Part shown: positions 10,712 to 23,229 of the stretch, one piece after another
Numbering within the stretch: the first letter of the stretch is position 1
How the letters are laid out: every line of letters starts with the position of its first letter
Origin: Hemerocallis citrina
Lineage: Eukaryota > Streptophyta > Magnoliopsida > Asparagales > Asphodelaceae
Direction: 5' to 3'
Length of the DNA stretch: 64,000 bases
NCBI GenBank assembly: GCA_017893485.1
Contig: CM030362.1
Location: 180,814,175 to 180,878,174 of the forward strand
Notes under the pieces: generated by a model
Told to the model about the DNA's origin: nothing
The model's input: the letters and a program-made list of their open reading frames with translations, nothing else
Databases searched by the model: none
Made by a program: the position numbers and the translations under genes

Positions 10712-12607
10712 AAAGCTTATGATAATGTCAATTGGGCCTTTCTCTTAGATATTCTTTCCTTTCGAGGTTTTGGCCCCAAATGGATTGCCTGGATCAAATC
10801 CAGCCTTTTCTCGGGCACCTCTGCCATCTTTGTCAATGGCTCCGAGGGTCATCAATTCAAGGTGAAATGCGGGCTCCGCCAAGGCGATCCCCTCTCTTCC
10901 CTCCTTTTTGAACTTGTTGCGGATGTTTTCAGCAGGCTTCTTAAGAATGCTTGGCATTCGCACATGATCGAGGGCCTGGGTGCTTCGCCCCTCTTCGAGG
11001 GTGTTCTTAACCTTCAATACGCTGATGATACTATTATCTTCTCTAAGCCTAACCTTCACTCTCTTCGTAACCTAAAATTGTTACTTTATTGTTTCGAATT
11101 GGCTTCAGGTTTATCTATCAATTTCCAAAAATCCTCGGTGATTTGGCTGAGCGGTTCCCCCAACCGTCAGACAGAGGTTTCCAATATCTTTAACTGCCCC
11201 ATAGCCAATTTCCCCATCTCTTATTTGGGTATCCCGCTCAGATGGGGTAAACTCCTTAGAGCCGACTGGATCCCTATCATTGATAAAGTCGAGTCTAGAC
11301 TTTCTGCCTGGTCAGGCAAAATCCTCTCCCGAGGAGGTAGACTAATTCTCATCAATTCTGTTCTTTCAGCTTTACCCCAATATCTGATGTCCTTCTTTTT
11401 CCTACCCTCCTGGGTGATCAAAAGGATCGATCAGATTAGGAGCAACTTCCTCTGGTCGGGATCCGCTTCTTATAACCCCGGCTCGCATCTAGCCAATTGG
11501 AAGATCATCTGCTCTCCTAGAGAGGAGGGTGGACTCGGTGTCCTTAATCTCAGAGACCATAACGTCGCACTTCTTGGCAAGTGGCTTTGGAGATTACATC
11601 ACCTTAACCACCTTCCTTGGATTCAATGTATCAAAAATTATAGATCCTCTTCTTATTGGTGGGATTTCCCTCCGTCGCCCCCTCGCTCCGCATCTCCATT
11701 TTGGAAAGGTGTTTGGAAAGCGTCCAATGCTTTTCATTGTAGTATATCTCGATTGTGCGCTGAGGGTACATCAGCGCACTTTTGGTCCGACTTGTGGATC
11801 GGTAACATTAAGCTGTCCTCGGCTTTCCCCTCTTTATTTCGTTTGGCTGCGCGTCCCGAGGCATCTATGGCAGAATCCTATGTTATTATTGATAATGTGA
11901 GGCACTGGTCGATTCCTTTCATATCTGAAATCCCTATCCATCTCATTCCGCAGTTCAATAACCTCTTAAGTATCCTCAATGGCTTCGTATGGTTTTCTCT
12001 TGACGGTATCTCCTGGCGCTGGACGGCGTCGGGCATCTTCACGGTCCGCTCCTTTTACCGTTTTCTCAATTCTAGAGGAACGCGTTCATTACTTTCGCAG
12101 TTCATTTGGGAATCTAGTGTTCCTATCAAAGTTAAAATTAATTCTTGGTTAGCTTTTAACAACAAACTGCTCACTGTTGAGATTCTCAATAAAAGGAACC
12201 TAGCCTGGGGGCAACTTTGCCCGCTGTGTGATCAATTCCTGGAAGACATCCATCACCTTTTCACTCGGTGTACGTTCATTCTCCCGCTCTGGAAGATTGT
12301 TACCTTAGCGTGGAATTTGAGTGTCATCCCTCACTCTTTATCTGTGGTTTGGGATATCCAGCCCTCCGACAACATATTTCGAAGTGCGTGGGTTTTATCT
12401 ATTCACATCATTATTTGGATCACTTGGATGGAAAGGAATTGTAGGATTTTTCGTCTCCATCGCAAGCCTATAGCGGCTATTATAGATGAATTCTTTTGTC
12501 TGTTTAATCTCTGGTCTACTAGCCCCTCCTTCAAAGAGGACGCCGCTTCGGCGTCAGATAAACTTATGCAAGCTTTTAACTGCCTTAAACATATTCAGGC
12601 TTTATAA
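10712..12607 (+). pseudogene. LINE ORF2 fragment: reverse transcriptase and zinc-binding C-terminus
   Basis: Encodes the catalytic and C-terminal parts of the polyprotein that copies LINE RNA at the target site. The open frame runs in phase from KAYDNVNW at 10712 through GLRQGDPLSSLLF to the catalytic YADD (LQYADDTIIF), then the thumb region and a C-terminal zf-RVT domain with WLAFNNKLLTVEILNKR and Cys/His ligands in CPLC and HHLFTRC. The first internal Met is at 10862, but homology extends in frame back to 10712. The endonuclease and early reverse transcriptase are absent, so it is 5'-truncated. There are no stops or frameshifts over 632 codons, unlike copy 2, so the insertion is younger or less decayed. 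The close relative at 19585-23229 is on the other strand. Confidence 0.92.
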
Positions 12608-13689
12608 AGCTCCTTTTAGTTTTCTTTCGCTTATGTAACTTTCTTGTGCTTGCCCTATAATTCATCTTTCAGTTTTCTTTCGCTTATGTTTCTTTCTTTC
12701 ACTCTTTTTTATGTTTTCTTGTGATGAATTGCAGGGTTGATTCCTTCCTGATCCCTCGCGCCGCTTGCAGTTGGTTTTGTCTGGCTATCCTCTAGCCGTG
12801 TTTCCTTTTGGTCCTCTTAAGGACTTTTGCCTGCCTGTAGGGTAGGGGAGTATCCTTACTCGGTTTCGGTGAAGGTGGCTGCTGGTTGTTTCTTCTCTTG
12901 TGCTGCTTCTGTTTGTATAGTCTATTTGGGATATTTTGCTCCTTTCTACTATAGTGACCTGCTACTTTCTATTTCCTACTCTAACTGGGTTTTTTGAGCA
13001 CTTTATATCCTCATTATTACTTTACTTATTGCTATGTTTTCAGTTTGGGTTGCTCAGTTCTTTAGCAATTTGTCTGTGCTATTTGGCTTACTTAGTTTGA
13101 TCTTATTGCTGCTTTGTTTGTGTGAGCGCTACACCTCTATGCTCGGCCTGTGGTTATCCTCGTGTATGGGATTCCAACCCATTTTGTTCCTGGGGCTGAC
13201 CTCATGCACGGTGGGTAGGTTTTTTTGCTCCGGTGGAGGTTTACTCTATGCTTGATCCACTACGCTGTTCTCTTGTTCATTTTCCCTGCTTGTGTTGACT
13301 TCCTATTGTGTCTGGCTATTGTTTTCTATTCTCTATGCCCTGTGTTCTTTGGGATATTGCTCGAGTGGATGTTCCGATCCAAGCTGGCTTGGTGGTGCCG
13401 TTCATCAGTGAGCTCTCCCCCCCCAGCTTTTCGAGACCGGACTGCTGTCCTATTGCGCCGTTTCTGGGGCATGCTGCGCTGGTGGATTCTCTCCCGCGGG
13501 CGTCCCTTCTGATGTTTCGTTATCTGTCTTGTATTTTCTGATTGTTGGTTTGATGCTGTTGCTGTAAATATCCATTGTATTCTGGGTTTCTTGTTTTACC
13601 GCTGGTAAAACCCTTTTTGTAAACTATTATTTATTTATTTATTTGATTGGCTGGAGTCTTTTGACTCTATCCGTTACATCAAAAAAAAA
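12608..13689 (+). other. 3' UTR and poly(A) tail of LINE copy 1
   Basis: About 1.07 kb of non-coding, T-rich sequence between the ORF2 stop and the A9 tail. It ends with GGCTGGAGTC and GACTCTATCCG just before the tail, the same terminal motif found at the 3' end of LINE copy 2 (complement of about 18493-18525). Short frames here are not coding. Confidence 0.8.
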
Positions 13690-14379
13690 TATTGCCGGTA
13701 ACCGAGCTCTTACTAATTCTTAATCATAAACTTTCATGTACAAGAAACATGGGTACACATACCCTTTAAGAATTATGTCTTAAACCTTCATGATTTCATC
13801 TTTCAATTCATTCACAAAAATATATAGTCTTGTCATCATTCATGATCTAGTTGTTTATTCATATTCTTTTTAATCAACATTACTTTCAAGAGACACAATT
13901 TTACCACATGAATGGTTATAACAATTCCAAGTTATCACAAAGTCTTTATTCACTATAAAATATTTCTTAAACAAACTACAAGTGAAATTCTCAAAAAATC
14001 ACTTCACAAACATATTACTTTGTTTCCCTCACACATTGTATCCTGCTCAAAATTTCATTTCTCTTTATATCTCAAAAAAATACTAGAAATATTCTTAATA
14101 CTATATATGCATGATCTGGTTTTGGTTAAAATCTCCTTAAATCATTTTATTGAATGGAGAAGAGAACAAATGAAGAAAACAATCAAAATAAAATAAAATA
14201 AAAAGTAGGCCTTGGTTTCGAACCTGCACCCTTAGGTCAAACCCGGTCAACACCCAAACCCGGCCCAGCTAGCTAATTAGTCCCTTTGGACTTTAAGTCA
14301 AAATTATACACCAAAGTGCTCATATGCCAACTCTTTAATTTCGGGATTAGTTAAAAGGTTTAAAAAATAAGTGTGACTA

Positions 14380-14436
14380 ACAAGTTTTGAACCCAAGATT
14401 TTTTATAGACAAGGCTCTGTATTTCACTGGCTAACC
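14380..14436 (-). other. tRNA-like module ii in LTR B1
   Basis: On the minus strand, an A-box-like TTAGCCAGTG (complement of 14425-14434) precedes a B-box-like GGGTTCAAAACT (complement of 14383-14394). It sits about 110 bp from module i. The B2 counterpart is at about 18300-18349 and the A' counterpart at 45840-45919. The match is weaker than module i, but its position is conserved between families. Confidence 0.4.
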
Positions 14437-15563
14437 AGTAAGTCTATATGTATTTTCTGTTTAGAAATTGTACTAAAGTACTTTTGTTCAATTATTCCGA
14501 AATGTCTCTTTTTTCCATGAAATTTGTTTATTCAAAAGATAAAATCTTTCTAATAGTTTTGAAATAAACTTTTTCTTGATATAGAATTTTAAAACTAGTA
14601 AGCAACCATTTTCAAATTCTTTTAAACATTATTTCCACTCATTTCAAATTATTCTCTTTCTCATTTTTCACATAAACTTAGATTTTTTCTTTAGGAAACT
14701 AAAACTTACAAAAGAAAAGAAACTAGTGTCCATGACAATTTTTTATATTCTCACTTGACACAAATTTCACGTTATAACAAATATTAGTGTATTCACTTGA
14801 ACAAGGAATACTCTTTCACGCCATAGTTTATATTCTTTTAAATTAGAACATACATATGTCGATACGTTACAAAACTAACAAAAATTTTCTTTCTTTCTTC
14901 TTTATTATCAAGCATAATGTGGTCAACAATATCATAAGCACAAAAAATATTGCAACCTACTAGCATGATTTATACATAAAAGAATTCTTTTCTTTAATTA
15001 TCATGGTATTTATCATAACGAAACTACTTTCACATCCTATTATACTAACATGAATTCCATTCATAATTTTCACATCAAAAATTTCTCTTATATGCCGACA
15101 ATATCATAAACCAAAAGTTTTGCAAACATACTAACACGGCTCATAACATCAAATAATTTTTCTCTTTAATTAGCATGGTATCTTTTCTTTTTTCTACTTA
15201 ATCACAACAACAACATATCATTTTATACTAACATGAATTTTATCTATTCATACCAAAATTCTTCTTATATAACATATTTTTAGCATGCATATCCTACTTT
15301 AGAAAATAATGAGATCACCCATCTTATTGAAGCTTGAACAATTGAAGGGAAGGATGAGACACTACTTCTAGCTCTAAGACAAACTCCTAGTAATGGCTCA
15401 TCCTCCTAGCAAGCTCCCTCTCCTAGCAATGACTTCTTCTCTCTAGCAATTCCTCCAAGTAAAAGGACTCTCACTCTCTTTCTTTTTTTTGTTTCTTTCT
15501 TTCCTTTCTTTTTTTCTGTTGATAATGTTTTTGGTGCAAGAGAAAGGTAGGAAATGAGGGCCC

Positions 15564-15572
15564 TATTTATAG
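15564..15572 (-). promoter_or_regulatory. TATA box of LTR B1
   Basis: Plus-strand TATTTATAG within CCCTATTTATAGG reads CTATAAATAGGG on the minus strand, a consensus TATA box in the direction of element transcription. Confidence 0.6.
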
Positions 15573-16130
15573 GATTTTGGGAGGGTCTAAAGTGCAAAAA
15601 TCCCACCCTAATAACTCTTAAAATTTATTTTACAACTCTCCACTTTCCTAACTCCTAAAACCCCCATCTCTTCATCTCCCCACTCTCCACTAACTCAACC
15701 TCTCCACTCTTCTCCTCCCCTCTCCAAAACCGGCCACCCCCCTAGCCCACAAAATGGTCCAAATACATTTGTGTGTGCATGCACACATGCACAAACAAAT
15801 ATGAACACATTTCTATAACTCTAAATGTGTACTGACATTTGTAACTTGTCATGTATTAGTGCATGCTTAACAAAAAATGTAATTTTATTAGTGGGCTTGC
15901 TACATGGGCTCATTTCTTAATTAATTTATTTAATTATCTAATGTGCTCTTCTCCTAATGGGCTAGATTTTAATCTATAGGTCCATGGATCAAAGTATGGC
16001 TAATTAAAACTTATGCATACTAAATATTAGTAAATGAGAACAACAAAATGAGAATAAAAATTTGCACGTGCATGATACGTGCAAAAATCAAAAATGCATT
16101 TTTAATTAAAATAAATTGTGGGGTGTTACA

Positions 16131-16941
16131 CTCTCCCCCCCTTAGGATAGTTCCGTCCCCGGAACTTGCTAGGGTAAAGGTTGCATTTTGTACACACCAA
16201 AGAAAATTTCATTATTATATTTAGAAAACTGCAACTTTAAAAAAAATAAATGTAGTACAAAGATACGCAATGAGGAAAAATAAGACGAACTCTTTATAAG
16301 AAAACTATGAGTATCAAAACTTTATAAGAACGAAACGAGAAAACTCACATAGGAAAATAAATATAACCATAAAGATAGGATAGATTGAAAGAAATTTTCA
16401 TACAAAACTACTATTAGGGAAAACATTAGATATAAGGAAAAATCAATTAAGTCTTTAATTGCGGATTAGTTTGGAAAACAATGCAATAAAGCGAAACATA
16501 ATCGATGTGTAATTTATAAATAGGTTTAATAGTATAAGAAAATATTCATTTGAAAAATATTGAATGTGGAATAGCACTATGATAATATTTACGAAAAAAA
16601 AATAATTTGAAAGGGAAGTGTTTAATGTATCATGAATGTAGGGTCAACCAACCACGCTTCCACTGCGCAACTCTGATACTCAGAGAAAATAAGCTCGCAT
16701 ACAATCTCACATCAATGTATACGAGGAGAGCATCATGAATTGAAGTTGAATGCAAATAACAACTTTCATTCATGACTCCAGCCATCCAAAAAGAGAAGAG
16801 AAAACATCGGTGTATACAGCGACACAAATGTAAATCACTTACATTTCAATCCCTATAAGCTGAAACTCACACTCTAATGTCCACTCTTGGGTTTCGTTCC
16901 TTATAAATTTGTGCTACTTGTGAAGTCTGCTTTAATACCAT
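16131..16941 (-). mobile_element. Internal region of family B (copy 1), 811 bp, non-coding
   Basis: The entire body between LTRs B1 and B2: a polypurine complement at the left (16131-16141), a degenerate primer site at the right (about 16928-16941, TGGTATTAAAGC on the minus strand) and about 0.8 kb of AT-rich DNA. It has no gag or pol. It is almost identical to 25016-25827. A second primer-like motif lies at about 16670-16680. A 0.8 kb body between LTRs of about 3.5 kb is an extreme ratio for an LTR element. Confidence 0.85.
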
Positions 16942-18119
16942 CTGTAATGCCCCGAATTCCAAATAAGACCGAATTCAAGAATTCACAGGATCTTTACTTC
17001 ACTTCGTACACACATTTATATACTAGGATGACACTAATGTACACTTGTTCGGATTCTATGCATCCCATACTACAAAGGACCTAAGGCAAGCGCCTACGTA
17101 CTCCATAATAAAGGGTTTGATCCCTCGCCATGAAACTACCCAGTAATAAGACAAGGTTTAGATCATTCCACGAATTTGAATCCCAGCCCCAGAGTCTACC
17201 GCTGACTGTTATCACAGATCCCACATCGTGCGAATCATTCCGCAAGTACCCCTCTAGCCCCGGTATACGCATATACAATGGAGTACGGCAAAACAAAAAC
17301 TATCCGTCCGACTTCTCTAAGTCTCGGATTTAAATATAGACAAAAACTCGTTTCCCACAGAGCAACCTCAGTCCGCCGACTGTGTCTATAGCCACAGAGA
17401 TCCACCGCCGACTATATAGAGGCAACCCACTTACGTTTTCCCAGGTTTACTACATATTCACCTAAGTGCCTAATTATTTTAGTTCAAGACATAAGTGTGT
17501 TATCAATCCTAGAATCAGTTTTACCTCCTACCAGATTTGTTCACAAAAAAAAAAAAAAACAAGATCGCCCGACGGTAATATCTCGAAATCAAGTCTCAAA
17601 ATCTTTCTTTCAATATTGCTGGTAACCGAGGTCTTACTAATTCTTAATCATAAACTTTCATGTACAAGAAACATGGGTACACATACCCTTTAAGAATTAT
17701 GTCATAAACCTAGATGATTTCATCTTTCAATTCATTCACAGAAATATATAGTCTTATCATCATTCATGATCTAGTTGTTTATTCATATTCTTTTTAATCA
17801 ACATTACTTTCAAGAGACACAATTTTACCACATGAATGGTTATAACAATTCCAAGTTATCACAAAGTCTTTATTCACTATAAAATATTTCTTAAACAAAC
17901 TACAAGTGAAATTCTCAAAAAATCACTTCACAAACATATTACTTTGTTTCCCTCACCACATTGTATCCTGCTCAAAATTTCATTTCTCTTTATATCTCAA
18001 AAAAATACCAGAAATATTCTTAAAACTATATATCCAGGATCAGGTTTTGGTTAAAATCTCCTTAAATTATTTTATTGAATGGAGTAGAGAACAAATGAAG
18101 AAAACAGTCCAAAAAAAAA

Positions 18120-18192
18120 GTAGGCCTGGGTTTCGAACCCGCGCCCTTAGGTCATACCCGGTCAACACCCAAACCCGGCCCAGCTAGCTAAT
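18120..18192 (-). other. tRNA-like module i in LTR B2
   Basis: The minus strand carries the A-box TAGCTAGCTGGG (complement of 18179-18190) and the B-box-like GGGTTCGAAACCC (complement of 18128-18140). This is the same arrangement as in B1. Module ii follows at about 18300-18349. Confidence 0.5.
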
Positions 18193-19584
18193 TTGTCTCT
18201 TTGGACTGTACGTCAAAATTATACACCAAAGTGCTCATATGCCAACTCTTTAATTTCGGGATTAGTTAAAATGTATAAAAAATAAATGTGACTAACAAGT
18301 TTAGAACCCAAGATCTTTTATAAACAAGGCTCTGTATTGCACTGGCTAACCAGTAAGTCTATATGTATTTTCTGTTTAGAAACTGTACTAAAGCACTTTT
18401 GTTCAATTATTCCGAAATGTCTCTTTTTCCATGAAATTTTTTTATTCAAAAGATAAAATCTTTCTAATAGTTTTGAAATAAACTTTTTTTTTAATGAACC
18501 GGATAGAGTCTTACGACTCCAGCCAAACAGACAATAATATAAATGAAAACAATTACAGAGAGAGTTTTACAAGGTGTAAAACCATACAAAACAAGTGAAT
18601 AAAAATGATCACCCGAGAGCAGCACTAAAACAAAACCTCCCAACGCACAAAAAGCCACTACACTACCGGAGTAAACCCAATTAGAAAACAGACTGAACAG
18701 CAGAACCGGAAGGCAACCGCAATACAAAAGTCGCCTCCCGATCCCCAGACCGTGAGGGACGAGGTGGATGATGTTCTCGGGAGATGTTGTGAAGGGAGAG
18801 CGCTGGGAGATGCACTCGCCGAACCGCCTGAATACAGAGATCCAATGACCTGTCGAACACCGAAAGTTGCCATGCCCCAGATCTCAATCGGCAAACTACC
18901 TCCGCGTGGAAAAAAGAGTCGGTCCAAGGCAAAGCAGCCTGGAAAGATCCAGCTGCCCCCCTTGGGGGCTCAACCGTGGCTTACTAACTGAAAAGAAACT
19001 CGATGCAATAAAGGGGCTAAAACAACAATGCTAAAGCGCGCTTATAACAAAAAAAAGCGGAGAAATCCAACATGGACCTCCAAATACCCACAACAAGGAA
19101 AGAGGAATCAATTTCCTTAAAGACAGCCAAACACGAGCTCATAATCGAGCCAATAGAAGCTCAAACCATATAACGCTTAGCATACACCCATGCAGTAGAC
19201 AAAAAGAAGGCAGGTCCAACAAACGCACCAAAGTGCGAAGCCAACATGATAGCCCACTAACCAAAACTGACCTGGGAACCGGCCAAGAAGAAGCATACAA
19301 ACATCATCCAGAGAAACATCAACAGCACAAGTAAATAATTATCAAAAAAGCCAGCTTAGATCTAAAAGAAGCTCACAAAAGATATACAAAAGAAAGTTAA
19401 GAAGCAATGATCACAGAGGAAGATAGCAACCACTGCGCTACTAAAAGAGCAAAGGTGCTCTACTGCCCAGACGCAAAAAGAGATGAACCCAAACATCTTC
19501 AATCCTGCGAAGAAGAGAATAGGATAACAAGAATAGGGTTAATCAGTAGAGAAAAACCAAGACAGTACAGAAAAAGAGGAAAGT

Positions 19585-22500
19585 TCATAAAGCATTAAGG
19601 GTTCGGAGACATTGTAGGGCGTCATCTAGCCTATGCCCGAACAGAGAGTCCCTAGCTTCGATGGTAAGCGTCAAAGACCAGAATTTAAAGAAGAATAAGA
19701 AATCTGCAATTATGAGTTGGATAGAAGAAGCACGGTGCTTGAATAACCTCTTATTTCTTTCCATCCAAATGATCCAAATAATAATTTGAATCAATAGATT
19801 CCAAGATCTGTGATACTTTTTAATCGAGGGGAGAATAGACCAGCATGAGTGTAAATTGGACGGGATAGAAAGGAATTCCCAAGCTAGGAAACTAATTTTC
19901 CACAACGGTCGCGTGAAGTCGCAACCAACAAACAAGTGATCAGCATCCTCAAAACAATTAGCGCAAATGGGACACAACTGACCCCATGCTAAATTTCTTT
20001 TGTTGAGAATTTCAACAGTAAGCAGCCTGTTGTTGAGAGCAAGCCAGGTAACAATTTTGACTTTGAAGGGAGCACAAGATTGCCAAATGAAGTCAGCGAA
20101 AGGGGAAAGGATACCTCTAAAGTTAAGGAAGTGGTAAAAAGATTTAACTGAATAAATCCCCCCGCCGGGTTCCAACGCCAAGAGATATCTTCTTTTGGTT
20201 GCCACTCATAATAGTAAAGGGAACTGAGAAGTTCATTATAGTCAGAAGTTAAGTGAGTCGAAAGACTGTCGGAGAAAGGGATAAGCCATTGTCTTTGCGA
20301 GTCAATAAGGGTAAAGGAGTCTGCTACAGTTGCTTGGGGATTGGATGCCAGGCGGTAGAGAGCAGGGAAAGAAGAGGCAAGTTTGGAATTACCGATCCAA
20401 AGATCAGACCAAAACTTGGTCTTGGAACCGTCGAAGCAATCATGGATGATGCTACATTGGAAGGCATTTGCCGCTTTCCAAATCCCCTTCCAGAATGGTG
20501 AGGCGTTGCGGTGGATAGTGGTGGGGAAGACCCACCACCGGCGGTTGGAATAGCAGTTGGCCTTGATAGCTTGAATCCAAGGTAAGTGATCGCATTTCAA
20601 AAACCTCCAGATCCATTTACTCAACAGGGCCAAATTATGGTGTCTAAGGTTCAACACCCCTAATCCCCCAGCCTCTTTGGAGGAACAAACCATTTTCCAA
20701 TTGCTAAGATGAGAGCCTAGCTTGTGATTGAAAGAACCTGACCAGAAAAAATTACTTCTGATTTGATCTAATCTCTTGATAACCCAAGAGGGAACAAAAT
20801 AGAATGACATCATATAGAGCGGCATAGCTGAAAGAACCGAGTTCAGAAGGATAAGTCTACCTCCACGGGAGAGTAGTTTCCCAGTCCAAACATTTAGCCT
20901 AGATTCTACCTTGTCAATCATCGGCAACCAGTCGGATTTATGCAGCTTACCCCATCTCAAGGGGATACCCAAGTACTTAATGGGGAAAGAGGCAATAGGG
21001 CAGTTGAAAAACTTGGAATTTCGATCTGGCAGTTGGGAGAACCTCCCAACCAGAGAACTGAGGATTTTTGAAAATTGATCGAGAGGCCCGACGCCATTTC
21101 GAAACAGTAAAGAAGGAGTTTAAGGTTGCGGAGAGAATGAGGGTTTGGTTTAGCGAATATGATTATATCATCTGCGTATTGCAGGTTAAGGACACCGTGA
21201 AAAAGATGCGAGTCGCCCAAACCCTCAATGACCTGCGCTTCCCATGCATTGCGCAGAAGTTTGCTAAAAACATCTGCCACTAGAAAGAATAATAGGGAGG
21301 AGAGCGGATCCCCTTGGTAGAGGCCACATTTAATTTTAAATTTGTGACCTTCAGACCCGTTAATAACGATGGAAGAGGTGCCTGAGAAGAGGCTGGATTT
21401 AATCCAAGCGATCCATTTGGGGCCAAATCCCCTATTGATGAGTATATCAAACAGAAAGTCCCAGCTGATGTTGTCGTAGGCTTTTTGGAAATCTACTTTG
21501 AGAAGAATGCCTTCCGAGTGAGAGTTGTGACAATGAGAGATAATCTCTTGGGCCGAGGCCACACTATCAAGGATAAAATGATCCCTGATAAAGCCCGATT
21601 GGGCGGAATCAATAAGGGGAGGAATAACCGCACTGAGACGCGCGGAAAGAACTTTCATGATGATTTTGAAAGTGGTGTTGATAAGGCTAATAGGCCTGAA
21701 ATTCGACACAGAGTGTGCTCCCAACATTTTAGGGATGAGCACGATGTGAGCATAATTGATATGATCAAAGGAAAAAATTCCCTGATGAAGATCCGTGAAC
21801 ATGCGGAGGAGATCATCTTTAAAACAGTGCCAGAACCTTTGGAAAAAGAAAGCAGGGAATCCATCCGGTCCTGGCGCTTAATCACTTTTTAAAGCGAAAA
21901 CAGCCGATTTGATCTCCTTCAGGAAAAAGGGGGCTTCAACGGAAAAGAGGTCCTGAGACAGAGAACCGTAAAGTTGGTGCCAATCAAGGATAATGGATCG
22001 CTGTTTGTAAGAACCAACAAGGTTTTTGTAGAATGATAGGAAATTCCGATGGATCTCCTCGTCGGAGTTAAGGTCGACCCCATTGTCAAAGATCAAAGAG
22101 ATTCGATTACAACGTTGCCTGTGGAAAGCAAAGTTATGGAAAAAAGAGGTGTTGCCGTCACCTTTCTTTAACCATCTAACTCTGGCTCTTTGAGCCCATT
22201 TGATGTGGTTTTGATAAAGAATATCTGCGAAATCTCGCTTACAAGAAAGCCTCTCGGTTCGAGCTGAGGCAGAAAGAGGACTCTGCTCCTCCATCTTATC
22301 AAAAGATTAGATGGAAGATAGAAGAAGGTTTTTAAGGAAATTGGTGTTATTCTGTCTATCTTTGCGCCAAATCTTGTAGCCGAATTTGATAGCATGAAGT
22401 TAAGGAGGATGCTACCTAGACCCGAGGATCCTGTTACTGCTGATAAGCATTCCGCTATAAGATTGACGAAGAGTTGGTCTTGTAACCAAAATTTTTCGAA

Positions 22501-23229
22501 GTGGAACTTATGATGATGAGGGAAGGCGAAGTTCGAGTAAAGAGCGATAGGAACATGGTCAGAAGAGGGGTTAGGCAAGGCCTTGGCGAAGGAGTTGTGA
22601 AACTGGTTAATCCAGGGGAGAGAAACAAGAAACCTGTCAAGTTTGGCCATCGATGGCGATTGATGAAGGTTGGACCAGGTAAATAATCTACCGTTAAGAG
22701 GGAGATCGGTCAACTGCAGATCACAAATGCAATCGTTGAAAAGGGTGGATTGAAAGTCATAGGGGGACGGGGTTGATCTTTCAGAGGAGAATCTGGTGAC
22801 ATTAAAGTCCCCACAGAGAAAGCAAAGATCAGTCGTGAAATTGTGAAGAGAATGGAATTCGTGCCAAAAGAGAGGATGCTTGTCTGAAGTGGAGGGTCTA
22901 TAGACCGAAATCACCGTGAGGGAGCAATTGAGAGCCGTCCAGTGTAGTTGGACGATAAGGAAAAAGTTAAGACGATGGACCGAGATTAGAGACAAGACTG
23001 ACTCTTTGAATCCCAAAAGGATGCCACCCCTAGAACCTATCGCGTCGAGAGAGATCCAGGTTGAGATGATAGATCCTCCGATTGTGTGATAGATAGAAGG
23101 GGAGGGAGAATCAATCTTCAATTCTTGAATTGAAATAAGATCACAACGAGAAGAATTGATAAGATGAAAAATAGCCCTTTATTTAACGGGGCAATTGAGA
23201 CCCCGGATGTTCCAAGAAATACTAATCAT
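19585..23229 (-). pseudogene. LINE ORF2: endonuclease, reverse transcriptase, zf-RVT (decayed)
   Basis: Nearly full-length L1-type polyprotein. The start at 23229 gives MISISWNIRGLNCP, the usual endonuclease N-terminus. Endonuclease hallmarks follow: IQELK, CGDFNV, WSNLHQSPSMAKLDRFL and SDHVPI. The reverse transcriptase has KAYDNISWDFLF, GLYQGDPLSSLLF and LQYADDIIIF. The C-terminus has the zf-RVT domain with CPIC and HLFVGC. It is broken by an in-frame TAA soon after the start (NCPVK*RAIF), a frameshift near 22210, a TAA at 21878-21880 inside the conserved APGPDGFP block, and frameshifts near 20965 and 20165. It belongs to the same family as 10712-12607. It cannot make a functional enzyme. 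Confidence 0.93.

Larger units (their letters stand above)
10395..13689 (+). mobile_element. LINE copy 1 (L1-type), 5'-truncated and rearranged
   Basis: Non-LTR retrotransposon inserted in the second copy of the B1 duplication. Three parts are visible. 10395-10689 is a GC-rich block with no similarity to the flanks, C/T-rich on the minus strand. 10690-10714 is a short inverted copy of the target flank (GGTTACCGGCAATATTG). 10712-13680 is the 3' part of the LINE from the reverse transcriptase onward, followed by an A9 tail at 13681-13689. The 3' end resembles that of LINE copy 2. Only AATATT could be a target duplication, much shorter than usual. A 5' inversion (twin priming) with filler DNA would explain the layout. 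Confidence 0.85.
8596..16130 (-). mobile_element. LTR B1 (family B) with a duplication and a LINE inserted
   Basis: Family B LTR, starting TGTAACGGCC and ending GGGGTGTTACA, on the minus strand. Of its 7.5 kb, about 3.3 kb are an inserted LINE (10395-13689) and 0.78 kb a tandem duplication (9461-10243), leaving an original LTR of about 3.46 kb. It shares short conserved blocks with families A and A' (the GTGGGCACGTCAGTTG hairpin, the GGATTCTATGCATCCC block, the LTR ends), so the three families are related. No coding capacity of its own. Confidence 0.88.

Noticed and set aside
16630..16827. 65-codon frame, identical in both B internals (also 25515-25712), and a 66-codon frame shared by 15406-15606 and 24291-24491
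   Set aside because: Identity follows from near-identical DNA of duplicated copies. No domain, no codon-level constraint, and low-complexity translation.
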